IMG/VR virus record: IMGVR_UViG_3300009605_000103
Location: 1 to 27,963 of that record
DNA: 27,963 nt
Strand: one strand, 5' to 3'
Origin: a virus
Below, piece by piece: positions 1 through 7,891 of this stretch. The notes beneath the pieces are model-generated. The model did no database searches. It worked only from the letters and a program-made list of their open reading frames with translations, and had not been told where the DNA came from. The translations under genes and the position numbers were made by a program. The stretch's first letter is position 1, and the number at the start of each line of letters is the position of its first letter.

Positions 1-1
1 C

Positions 2-529
2 GCCATCGACGGTGAACTATTAGCCAAACTGGTTTCAAGACTCAGAGGAAATAAGCACCTGCCCAAACCTATTTTGAAAAAAGTTGAACAGTACGATTAT
101 AGAGAATATGATGATGGAAGAGTGTATGTGTCCACTAGTGCCCAAAAAGTGTGGTGGCTCAACGGGGAACTACATCGCGAGGATGGACCTGCTTTGATAC
201 ATGCTAATGGATCAAAATGGTGGTATCTCAACGGAGAACGGCATCGCGAAGATGGTCCTGCTTTGATACATGCTGATGGAACAAAAGGTTGGTATCTCAA
301 CGGGGAACTACATCGCGAGGATGGGCCTGCTGTGATATATACTGATGGATCAAAGTTCTGGTATCTCAACGGGGAACTACATCGCGAGGATGGGCCTGCT
401 GAGATAGGGCCCGATGGAACAAAACAGTGGTGGCTCAACGGGAAACGACATCGTGAAGATGGTCCTGCTGTGATACGTGCCAATGGAAAAAAACAGTGGT
501 ATCTCAACGGGAAACTGCAGCAACAATGA
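2..529 (+). CDS. MORN-like repeat protein, 5' end outside window
   Basis: The reading frame is open from base 2, so the gene probably begins upstream; a TTG at 74 is only an internal possibility. After about 45 non-repeat residues come six 23-residue units built on the pattern W-x-L-N-G-(E/K)-x-H-R-E-D-G-P-A-x-I, then G-(S/T/K)-K. This resembles MORN-type or similar LNG-HR-DGPA repeats found in phages and giant viruses, which probably fold as stacked beta hairpins; the function is unknown. The last unit ends abruptly in a glutamine run and TGA at 527-529. A further W-F-L-N-G-K element lies in the same frame after the stop (575-592), so the gene has probably been shortened. The start of the next gene does not use this frame. 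I infer no catalytic role; a binding or surface role is only a guess. Confidence 0.7.
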   Translation, partial: AIDGELLAKLVSRLRGNKHLPKPILKKVEQYDYREYDDGRVYVSTSAQKVWWLNGELHREDGPALIHANGSKWWYLNGERHREDGPALIHADGTKGWYLNGELHREDGPAVIYTDGSKFWYLNGELHREDGPAEIGPDGTKQWWLNGKRHREDGPAVIRANGKKQWYLNGKLQQQ

Positions 530-598
530 AACACAACAAAACCACCTACGATGCAGCCGAAGGGATCACAACAGTGGTTTCTCAACGGAAAACCGTAT
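149..598 (+). repeat. 69-bp tandem repeats encoding LNG-HREDGPA units
   Basis: The codon for the Asn of the LNG motif recurs at 161, 230, 299, 368, 437 and 506, exactly 69 bases apart, with only scattered substitutions. A seventh, degenerate element follows 78 bases later at 584, beyond the stop codon. The near-identity of units 3 and 4 suggests recent unit duplication by slippage or recombination. Confidence 0.85.
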
Positions 599-614
599 CG
601 ATCGAGGAAAGAAT

Positions 615-1334
615 ATGAAGCTGCTGTTTGAAAGTTGGCGACGATATTTGAAAGAAGGCCGAGAACTAGAACAATATACGACCCTAATCTCCAGAGAAAT
701 AGTAAACGCTTTGAAAGATTCAGATGTCAAAGATGCTTTCAATCAAGCCAAACAAGCTTATTTTAAATTAGATATTGAACATATTTTGGATAATTTAGAA
801 TATGTCAAAGATGTCTATGTTAATATGTTGGAAGGAGATCTAGTTTATGCTCATGCAAAATACGAGTTTGACTTGGACGCAACAGAAGAACAAAGAAAAA
901 ATTCAGAAATTGTTGTGGATGTTATCTTGCCGATAGGTTATGAAAACTCAATATTTTCCGAATTGATTCCAGAGATTAAAGAATCATTGAGACACGAACT
1001 GGAACACAGCACGCAACCCACTGAAATGTTGATGAAGATTCAAAAAAAGATTCCTACGGGAGATGTTTGGAACACTCTTGAAAGCGCAGAAGCATATTTT
1101 ACCAACGAATCAGAAACAAAAGCTCATGTCGTTGGTATTTATAAGAAAGCAAAGATGTTTAAGGAACCCGCCGGCGAAGTATTAGATCAAGAGTTGATGA
1201 ATATTTATAGTACGGGATTACATTATGGATACACCGAAGAGGAACTGGGTCCGATAATGAGTAAGATTAGAGAATATTGGCGCTACTATATGCAGTCTCG
1301 CTTTCCTCACGCAGAGATTGACTGGGACAGATAA
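615..1334 (+). CDS. Capsid-tagged HExxH metallopeptidase-like protein
   Basis: This 239-residue protein is the first of ten starting with the shared tag; here MKLLFESWRRYLKE is followed by Gly, so a gp21-type cut after L-K-E (residue 14) is predicted. The start at 615 is chosen because the tag begins there and a GAGGAAAG ribosome site lies upstream; a longer frame from 477 only runs through old repeat DNA. A zinc-binding signature HELEH is at residues 127-131, and E167 in the segment SETKAHVVGIYKKAK is a plausible third ligand, as in gluzincin-type peptidases. The same two elements occur in the protein at 7888, so the two may be diverged paralogues. The substrate is unknown. No signal peptide or membrane segment is visible. 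Family assignment rests on motif only. Confidence 0.6.
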   Translation: MKLLFESWRRYLKEGRELEQYTTLISREIVNALKDSDVKDAFNQAKQAYFKLDIEHILDNLEYVKDVYVNMLEGDLVYAHAKYEFDLDATEEQRKNSEIVVDVILPIGYENSIFSELIPEIKESLRHELEHSTQPTEMLMKIQKKIPTGDVWNTLESAEAYFTNESETKAHVVGIYKKAKMFKEPAGEVLDQELMNIYSTGLHYGYTEEELGPIMSKIREYWRYYMQSRFPHAEIDWDR

Positions 1335-1335
1335 T

Positions 1336-2007
1336 ATGAAGTTGTTGTTTGAAAGCTGGCGAAAATTTCTAAGAGAGAATGCAATGGACGAAGTTCGCGC
1401 TTACTTGAACGAACTCGGTAGAAACATAGAAGATGTTAAATTGGAGCGAGACACAATACTGGCTTCTAACAAAGAAGATATAAAATTTTGGCTTAAAGAC
1501 AAAGTAAGACGAGAAGGTGAACCGACCGATCAAGAACAGATTGACCAGATTTGTGCTGATGGCGAGATAAAAAAACCAATCATAATTGATCTTGACGCAG
1601 ATTATACCGTTGAAGGTAGGCACAGATTGACGGCGGCTCTCAAGTGTAATCTGGATGTGCCTGTGATTATGATTTCTTCTCAAAAAGGACACCCGGTGGC
1701 CGAAGCGTCCGACGCTGTCGGATCAGGCCATCCACGACCAGCTAGTCTTCAATCTATTCCTGGCGCTTGGGAAATATTTGAAACAGGCGTTGGTGATTTA
1801 ATTAAAAACTTCCAAAATAGAGAGGATTTTGATAGTAAACTTTGGAATCTTTATAGAGCATCAGACATAACATATATACAGGCTAGTCAAATGATGTTTG
1901 ATATGATGGATAATAATTTATCAGATGACATTGATAATGCCTTACTTGATTTCATTACGAAACTAACAGGTCCGGACGACAATTCGCCCAAAGAGGAAAA
2001 TATATGA
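1336..2007 (+). CDS. Capsid-tagged ParB/sulfiredoxin-like protein
   Basis: The protein has 223 residues from the ATG at 1336, which gives the tag MKLLFESWRKFLRE with a predicted cut after L-R-E (residue 14); an in-frame TTG at 1318 is rejected. Residues 81-113 read as a ParB/sulfiredoxin core: a hydrophobic strand ending in D-L-D, then Y-T-V-E-G-R-H-R-L-T-A-A (90-101), then V-P-V-I-M-I. The G-x-H-R-x-x-A-A signature is the phosphate-binding loop of ParB, Srx and phage ParB-like nucleases. The C-terminal half is unassigned and helical. It ends in a TGA that overlaps the next ATG. ParB-like domains can bind CTP, cut DNA or act in transfer reactions, and the sequence does not say which applies. 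Confidence 0.6.
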   Translation: MKLLFESWRKFLRENAMDEVRAYLNELGRNIEDVKLERDTILASNKEDIKFWLKDKVRREGEPTDQEQIDQICADGEIKKPIIIDLDADYTVEGRHRLTAALKCNLDVPVIMISSQKGHPVAEASDAVGSGHPRPASLQSIPGAWEIFETGVGDLIKNFQNREDFDSKLWNLYRASDITYIQASQMMFDMMDNNLSDDIDNALLDFITKLTGPDDNSPKEENI

Positions 2008-2345
2008 AACTCCTATTTGAAAATTGGCGAGAGTTCTTGAAAGAAGAAACATATTATCACGGAGGCGGAAAAGACTTTTTATCTACTCGTATTGGAACAT
2101 TCTATTCAAAAGACAGAGTATACGCTGAAAAATATGCAGCACAACATAAAGATGGGCAAGTATCTGAAGTTGAAATTGATTTGTCTGAAGCAAGCGTTTA
2201 TCCCAAAGTTTTTTGGTGGCAAGAGTTTCAAGAAATTTGGCAACCACAGGAAATGTTTAAAGGATATGATATTGTTAAAGTTATAGAACCCAACGGAGAA
2301 GAGCCTTCGATTGTTGTGTTGAATCCTAAATTGGTGAGGAAATAA
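2004..2345 (+). CDS. Capsid-tagged ADP-ribosyltransferase-like small protein
   Basis: This 113-residue protein has the tag MKLLFENWREFLKE and a predicted cut after L-K-E at residue 14. The body then begins directly with Y-Y-H-G-G (17-21), followed by G-T-F-Y-S (31-35), A-E-K-Y-A (41-45) and a C-terminal G-Y-D-I-V with E-x-S-I-V-V-L-N-P (87-108). This order, Y-H-G strand, F-x-S strand, A-x-x-Y-A helix, G-Y-D and V-V-L-N-P ending, is what I expect of small ART-fold proteins with a PARP/diphtheria-type His. In T4 the internal head protein Alt is an ADP-ribosyltransferase injected with the DNA, so the role would fit. The catalytic Glu is uncertain, and it could be an inactive ART-like fold. The start overlaps the previous stop (ATGA). 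Confidence 0.5.
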   Translation: MKLLFENWREFLKEETYYHGGGKDFLSTRIGTFYSKDRVYAEKYAAQHKDGQVSEVEIDLSEASVYPKVFWWQEFQEIWQPQEMFKGYDIVKVIEPNGEEPSIVVLNPKLVRK

Positions 2346-2346
2346 G

Positions 2347-4587
2347 ATGAAACTCCTATTTGAAAACTGGCGAAAATACATAAACCTTCTCAACGAAGAA
2401 CAACTGCTTATAGAAGGCAGAATACAAGACGCAAAGAAGAAGTATCCCTGGTTAACCAAGAAAGGCCTGCTTGATATTCTCATTGAAAAGGATCCTTCTG
2501 GAAATCAAAAGTATCTTATACCGGCTGCACTTATCCTGGACAAAGAAATCAGCGAGAGACGCAGCGGAGGTGCGAAAGATGTTGGCAAGTTGGAAAACCT
2601 GCCGATAATGACACAACAAGATAATGAATTTAGTTCGGAAGGTATCGCGATGAAAGTCGCGAATCAAATTGAGAAGTATCATTTGTATAGCAAATACCTC
2701 GAAGGTGCCAATGCTGAGTTCAAAGATCTCCAAAAAGTACCAAATTTAGATACTTTGAACGCTGTTGTTCGTTATGGCGAAAGCCGAAAAAAGGAAAAAG
2801 ATGAAGAGAAGGCGAAAAAAGAACAACAAAAACAAGAAGCAATACAAAACTCCGAAATAATAATGAAAGACGACAATTTCTTGTTGGTTCGCCCACTTAC
2901 TACCGGCGCATCCTGCTATTGGGGCATGGGAACAAAGTGGTGTATTTCAGCGACACAGTCAGAGAACTATTTCAACAGTATTACCGCCGAAGGCAAAGGA
3001 TTCTATTTCCTTTTTATGAAGAACAAAAAGAATTTTTGGACCAGTTCTTATCGCCAATATCATAAGTTAGCTTTGGTTTATGGTGATCATGGTGAATTTG
3101 AGGAAGCTTATGATGCTGCAGATAATTCAATGGACAACGAGGAGGTCACAGAGATTATTGCAATGAACCTTCTTGGAGAAGACTTTGTTGACGCCTATAA
3201 ACTTGCTATTAATTATACTGAGTATATTCAAAGGTATGAAAAAGACCGAGACGTTCAGACACCACACTTGGAAGATGATTTTCGCGAAGAATATCCAGAA
3301 CAGCAGGCAGAGATATTGGCCACACTCGATAAACTTGGATTAGAACCCGACGACGATCTGGAAGAAGTTTGGGATAACGAAGTATTAGACATATGGAACA
3401 CTATTGATACTGAAGCACAACACCACTTTGAGATGAATCCTGCCGGCCCATCGGAAGAAGAGTACCAAAGGATTGAGGATGAGGCTGGATTACAACACGT
3501 CTATATTCACCGCGATTATGATGAGAATGAATACTGGAGTGGTGGTTTTGGGTTTGACTTTGGAGATTTAGATTTTGGCCCCAAGTTCCAACCTGAGGAT
3601 TTAGAGGATTTTGATTTAGAAGATGAAATGAGATCGCTGCTGGATGCTTATTACATTTATCCGGATTACTTGGAGGTTTATCAAAACGAAGTGAGAATAG
3701 ACATAAATCCAGACGAGTACGAGTCAGTGGGTATCGAAGGTTTTCGAAATTTTGTGGATTCCATGTCTAAAATTGATTCGGAATATGATAATATTCGCGA
3801 AGATTTAATCAAGTTATTCATTGAAGAAGGGGCTTTAGATATATCAGACGAACCTATTGGACAACTTAAAGCAAAACTCGCAGAGAAAGAGTTTAAGCAT
3901 TTCGTGGTTAGCGCCGAAGGAAGACGCGTAGAAATTTCTGTACAATTTGTTTATGAAAATATTACTATTTTCGATGAGGCAGCTAAAGAAATAATAGAGT
4001 TGATGGGGTTAGAGCATCTTGCGAAGTCTGGTACTGAAGACACCGGCGAGTGGAACCCGGATTGGATCGATCGTGTTATGGAGCATTACAAGGATATACA
4101 GAGAAAGATCGTATACTTCTTCAAGATTAAACTCATCAGTAGGGCGGACGACCTTCTTTATGATAAATTGGACGCTCTTATGGTCCGAGCCTATGCCGAA
4201 GCAGAGAAACAGCTGCAAATTCCAGGTATTGAAGCACCAGAAATAAAAAGGATGCTTCCAGCAACAGCATTCACATTTAATCCATACATGACCTCTGCTT
4301 CGCTCAAAGAAAAGAAAATCAAAACTCAGATGAGTGTTGAAGTAACTGGTGAATTGGATGAAACTCAGTCGGCAGTCATAGCAGAGTTTGTTGAGTACTT
4401 TGATGAGAACTATGATATTCTTTCTGAGGCAGTCAAAGAGGCAATAGACGAACTACTTAACAAGGCAGTTGTGAAAACACTTGAATCAAAAAAAGAAGAA
4501 CTCCCCGAGCGCGCCCGAGCCCTAGGCCTCGATGAAAACAAGAAGAGAAAAAAAGGAATAAAAATACTTTTGGGAAGAAGGCAATGA
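2347..4587 (+). CDS. Capsid-tagged large protein with GTKWC motif
   Basis: The protein has 746 residues and the tag MKLLFENWRKYI. Possible cuts follow L-N-E (residue 17) or L-I-E before Gly (residue 23). A charged, probably coiled-coil stretch at about 147-166 precedes a small domain at about 173-260 centred on Y-W-G-M-G-T-K-W-C (191-199), with a following N-Y-F and a G-F-Y-F-L-F strand. I have seen this G-x-G-T-x-W-C pattern in other phage proteins of unknown function. The next 200 residues are strongly acidic and aromatic; the last 180 are helical and end in a lysine/arginine-rich tail. Cys and Trp in the motif suggest a structural or active site, but I cannot assign a reaction. It starts one base after the previous stop and its own stop overlaps the next start. 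Confidence 0.55.
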   Translation: MKLLFENWRKYINLLNEEQLLIEGRIQDAKKKYPWLTKKGLLDILIEKDPSGNQKYLIPAALILDKEISERRSGGAKDVGKLENLPIMTQQDNEFSSEGIAMKVANQIEKYHLYSKYLEGANAEFKDLQKVPNLDTLNAVVRYGESRKKEKDEEKAKKEQQKQEAIQNSEIIMKDDNFLLVRPLTTGASCYWGMGTKWCISATQSENYFNSITAEGKGFYFLFMKNKKNFWTSSYRQYHKLALVYGDHGEFEEAYDAADNSMDNEEVTEIIAMNLLGEDFVDAYKLAINYTEYIQRYEKDRDVQTPHLEDDFREEYPEQQAEILATLDKLGLEPDDDLEEVWDNEVLDIWNTIDTEAQHHFEMNPAGPSEEEYQRIEDEAGLQHVYIHRDYDENEYWSGGFGFDFGDLDFGPKFQPEDLEDFDLEDEMRSLLDAYYIYPDYLEVYQNEVRIDINPDEYESVGIEGFRNFVDSMSKIDSEYDNIREDLIKLFIEEGALDISDEPIGQLKAKLAEKEFKHFVVSAEGRRVEISVQFVYENITIFDEAAKEIIELMGLEHLAKSGTEDTGEWNPDWIDRVMEHYKDIQRKIVYFFKIKLISRADDLLYDKLDALMVRAYAEAEKQLQIPGIEAPEIKRMLPATAFTFNPYMTSASLKEKKIKTQMSVEVTGELDETQSAVIAEFVEYFDENYDILSEAVKEAIDELLNKAVVKTLESKKEELPERARALGLDENKKRKKGIKILLGRRQ

Positions 4588-7097
4588 AGCTATTATTTGA
4601 AAATTGGCGAAAGTATATCGCAGAAGAAAAAGAACTAATACAAGAGTTCAAACAAGCAGACAAAGAAGTTCTGATGGCTGATAGTGATCGGTTTACCATT
4701 TCATATGAGATTGAGCTTCTTTCTAATAAATCAGCAGTGCTCGGCGGCGCCGAATCTGAACGTCCGAGTTTGGAAGAATATGCTAGCAATTATATAAGTT
4801 TTGATCATTTTTCTGAAGACGCAGGACAAAGAGATTTCGAAAGTTTTGTGGAGGACTCTCTTCTTGACGAGTATGATGCCACTGGTGATGGTTTGGTTGA
4901 TCGATATATTGCCGACGAGATTGCTCCGAATATGGGATATCCGCCCGATGAAGCAGCAAGTAACCAGATTGTAAAATTTGAAATCTCTGTTAGGAATTCA
5001 GATGACGGCCGGAAGTTATATGATACGGCGATTGAGAGTATTTCAAGAGATGGTTCTCCAGAAGCAAATGCTTTTATTGAGCTGTTGTTAAGCATCCCTG
5101 CGATTAAAGAAGAACTGGCAGAATTTACGGAAGTGAAAGCAGTTCAACTTGGATTGGATTTGGATCCTGAAGAGGAAACTGATAAGATTGTTCATATATT
5201 ATCAGGAATTGATAATGCTGAACTGTTTAGAAGATATGTTTTTGATCTTAAATCTGATATTTCGGGATTTCCACTGTGGCGACAGCGCGAAGATATGCTG
5301 ATTTCTTTGGAAGACTTTTTCGGATGGATCGAAATGGGAGATGAGTTCTCTGATGCGCTATTTGATGTCGATTCACTGCTTGAAGGAGAGATTTTGGAAT
5401 TAGACACGAGGTGGGGCGTGATGAACGATGCTTGGAATTTGTCAAGCAATTTTAAAGAGTCTGATTCCGAACATTTAAAAGAGATTGCTAGCATGGTTGA
5501 GCGCAAAGCCGAAACATATATGGAAGAAGAAGCCCAAAGCCAGTGGGAGGAATATCGCAGAGATCCCATCAGCTATCTAGCTGATATGGGTTTTGAAATT
5601 GAACATCGGTATGAGGAGGAATATGGCCATATTTATGACGAGTATGGCGATGAAGAGTTCGACGAGAGCAGCATGATAGGGCTTATGCAAAGATATCTTC
5701 CAAATTTTATGAACAAATATGCTCATCAATTGGATTATACACCGGATCCTACGTTGAGCCCAGATCCTCATGTTGAGTTTTCAATGTCAAATCCACCATA
5801 TATCGAAGGCCTGCAAGAATCTTTGGATTTCTTGGAATTATTTTTTGAAGATTATGATAATCAAGACAATTTTTATATGGATCGAAGAACCGGCCTTCAC
5901 ACCAACGTTGGTTATTTGGATGATGAAGGAAGATCAAACAAAGATTACAACTTAATGAAAGCATTGTTGTTTTTGAATCGTGATTTTGCGACAAAAGGCT
6001 TCGAGACACGCCAAGGAAGTAGTTGGGCCGGCCCCATCAAACAGACAGTTATTGAAGCAATCACAACACAGATAAGCAAAGAGGTTGCTCGTTATAAACC
6101 CTCCTCCAGACCCAATAGAGAATCAATATTAGGGAATTTTATTGAAAAGAACTTTGACATACTTGACAAAACTCTTTCCGATGTTGTTGAATATTCAACG
6201 AGGCATTCTGGCGGAAAGAATCTTGGATTTAATATCAAGTATATTGACAGTAGGGGATATGTCGAGTTTCGATATCCGGGTCACGATAACTTGGATTATG
6301 AAATAATGAAAAACGCTACATTATATTATGCTCATATTATTAAAGTCGCGACGGATCCAGAATACAAAAAAAATGAATATATAAAAAAATTGATTGGATT
6401 TATCAATAATCTAAAATATGTTGAGTATGAAAAAATAACCAGTTATGATGAAATTAAGGCTCTCAAACGAGGGACGTTGCTTACACTTCCTGTTACGCAC
6501 GATGCCATCGACGTAATGGACAGCCGCGAGCGTTTATTTGAACTTTATAAATATTTGACTTCCGAAGCAGAAAGAGAAATACATTGGCCAACGCCATCGG
6601 GTTATGATGCAAGAATTGATCAACGTGATCTTTGGCCGTCGTATTTTGTTTATAAAGGTATAAACACTAAGGCAAAATCTGTTATATTAGAACACATAAC
6701 TTGGACGCCGGGACAAAATCCACATTATGTGATTGCCGAAGTGGAAAAACCAATGATCTTTTTCGAGAGACAAATGCAAGAACAAACAAAAACTGGCTTA
6801 GGAATAAAAAACGCAGCAGTGGAAAAGCTTATTTTGGGTATGCACGATGTTCTTCGTAAAAAAGGGCAAATATCCTTCGAGGAAGTAGACGAATATATAA
6901 AAGAATCTCATGATATTTGGGATCTCAGAGATAAGCTTAAAACAATAAAATTCAATTTAGAACAGGGTTACTCATGGGCGGTAAGTGCAGAGGATGAAAA
7001 ATTGGCTGAGAAATATGCCGATATAGTGCTGTCATCGCCGCCCTCTTCAGAACAACAGGAGTTGCGACAGATGTTGAGGAAAAGAAGGACATCATGA
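4584..7097 (+). CDS. Capsid-tagged amidoligase-like large protein
   Basis: The protein has 837 residues and the tag MKLLFENWRKYIAE, with a predicted cut after I-A-E (residue 14), closest of all to the T4 internal protein ending F-I-A-E. Three elements match the amidoligase (COOH-NH2 ligase, glutamine-synthetase-fold) plan: S-Y-E-I-E-L (40-45), G-L-H-T-N-V (437-442) and G-Y-V-E-F-R (558-563), followed by an L-D-Y-E-I-M helix. These are the metal/ATP and substrate positions in that superfamily. A 390-residue acidic insert separates the first from the second, far longer than usual, and a further C-terminal domain (about 600-837) is unassigned. If active, it would join an amino group to a carboxyl group, perhaps on peptide or wall material; that is inference. 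ATGA overlap on both sides. Confidence 0.45.
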   Translation: MKLLFENWRKYIAEEKELIQEFKQADKEVLMADSDRFTISYEIELLSNKSAVLGGAESERPSLEEYASNYISFDHFSEDAGQRDFESFVEDSLLDEYDATGDGLVDRYIADEIAPNMGYPPDEAASNQIVKFEISVRNSDDGRKLYDTAIESISRDGSPEANAFIELLLSIPAIKEELAEFTEVKAVQLGLDLDPEEETDKIVHILSGIDNAELFRRYVFDLKSDISGFPLWRQREDMLISLEDFFGWIEMGDEFSDALFDVDSLLEGEILELDTRWGVMNDAWNLSSNFKESDSEHLKEIASMVERKAETYMEEEAQSQWEEYRRDPISYLADMGFEIEHRYEEEYGHIYDEYGDEEFDESSMIGLMQRYLPNFMNKYAHQLDYTPDPTLSPDPHVEFSMSNPPYIEGLQESLDFLELFFEDYDNQDNFYMDRRTGLHTNVGYLDDEGRSNKDYNLMKALLFLNRDFATKGFETRQGSSWAGPIKQTVIEAITTQISKEVARYKPSSRPNRESILGNFIEKNFDILDKTLSDVVEYSTRHSGGKNLGFNIKYIDSRGYVEFRYPGHDNLDYEIMKNATLYYAHIIKVATDPEYKKNEYIKKLIGFINNLKYVEYEKITSYDEIKALKRGTLLTLPVTHDAIDVMDSRERLFELYKYLTSEAEREIHWPTPSGYDARIDQRDLWPSYFVYKGINTKAKSVILEHITWTPGQNPHYVIAEVEKPMIFFERQMQEQTKTGLGIKNAAVEKLILGMHDVLRKKGQISFEEVDEYIKESHDIWDLRDKLKTIKFNLEQGYSWAVSAEDEKLAEKYADIVLSSPPSSEQQELRQMLRKRRTS

Positions 7098-7891
7098 TGA
7101 AGCTGTTGTTTGAAAATTGGAAGAAATATATAACAGAATTGCAGGATTTTGATTTCTCGACTCTTCAACTAAAAGACACTCTTGAACCAAACCTTTGGCA
7201 GAACGACGAATTGAATTCGCAGATTAGAGAGAAGTTAAAAGAAATAGCATTAGATTTTTGGGAAAAAACAGAGTTAAAAAATATTGATATTATTGATATA
7301 ATAGTAACCGGTTCAATAGCAAACTACAATTGGACAAAATATTCAGATATAGATTTGCATATTATTATTAATTTGGCTCAAGTAGATGACAACGTTGGTT
7401 TGGTTAATCGGTTCTTTAGGTATATGTCTTCTAGTTGGAATCGCATGCACAAGATTATGATCAAAGGTCATGAAGTTGAAATCTATGTTCAAGATGCCAA
7501 TGAGATACATGCTTCAACAGGAATGTATTCAGTGTTGAATGGTTATTGGACGGTCAAACCATCCAAGACAAAGGTGCAACTCGACAAAGAAGCGATCAGC
7601 AGGAAAGCAGAAGTGATGATGGAGAAGGTTGATGCTGCTGAAAAAATGTATGCTGCCGGCCAATATCAAGAAGCTCACGAAACTGCAGTCGAAATCAAGG
7701 AAAAGATTCGCAACATGAGAAGATGCGGCCTGACCGATGGAGGTGAGTTCTCGGCTGAGAATCTTGCGTTCAAGGTGCTAAGAAGAAATGGATACCTGGC
7801 AAAACTTTCTGAACTAAAGAACGATGCTTATGATTTAATGATGTCTCTGGATGGGGTTCGTTCATCGGCCATTAGGATAAGGATTGGATGA
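7097..7891 (+). CDS. Capsid-tagged Pol beta-type nucleotidyltransferase
   Basis: The protein has 264 residues. Two ATGs abut (7094 and 7097); the second is preferred because it gives the exact tag MKLLFENWKKYITE, with a predicted cut after I-T-E (14). The nucleotidyltransferase core is clear: V-T-G-S-I-A (70-75) followed by S-D-I-D-L-H (83-88), supplying G-S and the two catalytic Asp residues (84, 86). A third acid is probably E128 in H-E-V-E-I-Y. The C-terminal 110 residues are helical and basic, suited to binding nucleic acid or a protein partner. Members of this fold add nucleotides to RNA, small molecules or proteins (MNT/AMPylating types), and the target cannot be read here. The neighbouring CCA-type enzyme is a second nucleotidyltransferase in the same cassette. 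Confidence 0.75.
   Translation: MKLLFENWKKYITELQDFDFSTLQLKDTLEPNLWQNDELNSQIREKLKEIALDFWEKTELKNIDIIDIIVTGSIANYNWTKYSDIDLHIIINLAQVDDNVGLVNRFFRYMSSSWNRMHKIMIKGHEVEIYVQDANEIHASTGMYSVLNGYWTVKPSKTKVQLDKEAISRKAEVMMEKVDAAEKMYAAGQYQEAHETAVEIKEKIRNMRRCGLTDGGEFSAENLAFKVLRRNGYLAKLSELKNDAYDLMMSLDGVRSSAIRIRIG

Noticed and set aside
527-529. TGA recoding or readthrough into the next repeat
   Set aside because: TGA ends many genes here, including all ATGA junctions, and the downstream unit is degenerate, so ordinary truncation is more likely.
149-598. CRISPR-like array
   Set aside because: The 69-base repeats are continuous, in frame and code for a repeated protein motif; there are no unique spacers.
477-614. 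Longer start for the first tagged gene
   Set aside because: The extra residues translate degenerate repeat DNA of the preceding gene in another frame; the shared tag and ribosome site place the start at 615.
1318-1335. TTG start upstream of the tag at 1336
   Set aside because: It would hide the tag internally; ATG 1336 matches the nine other genes.
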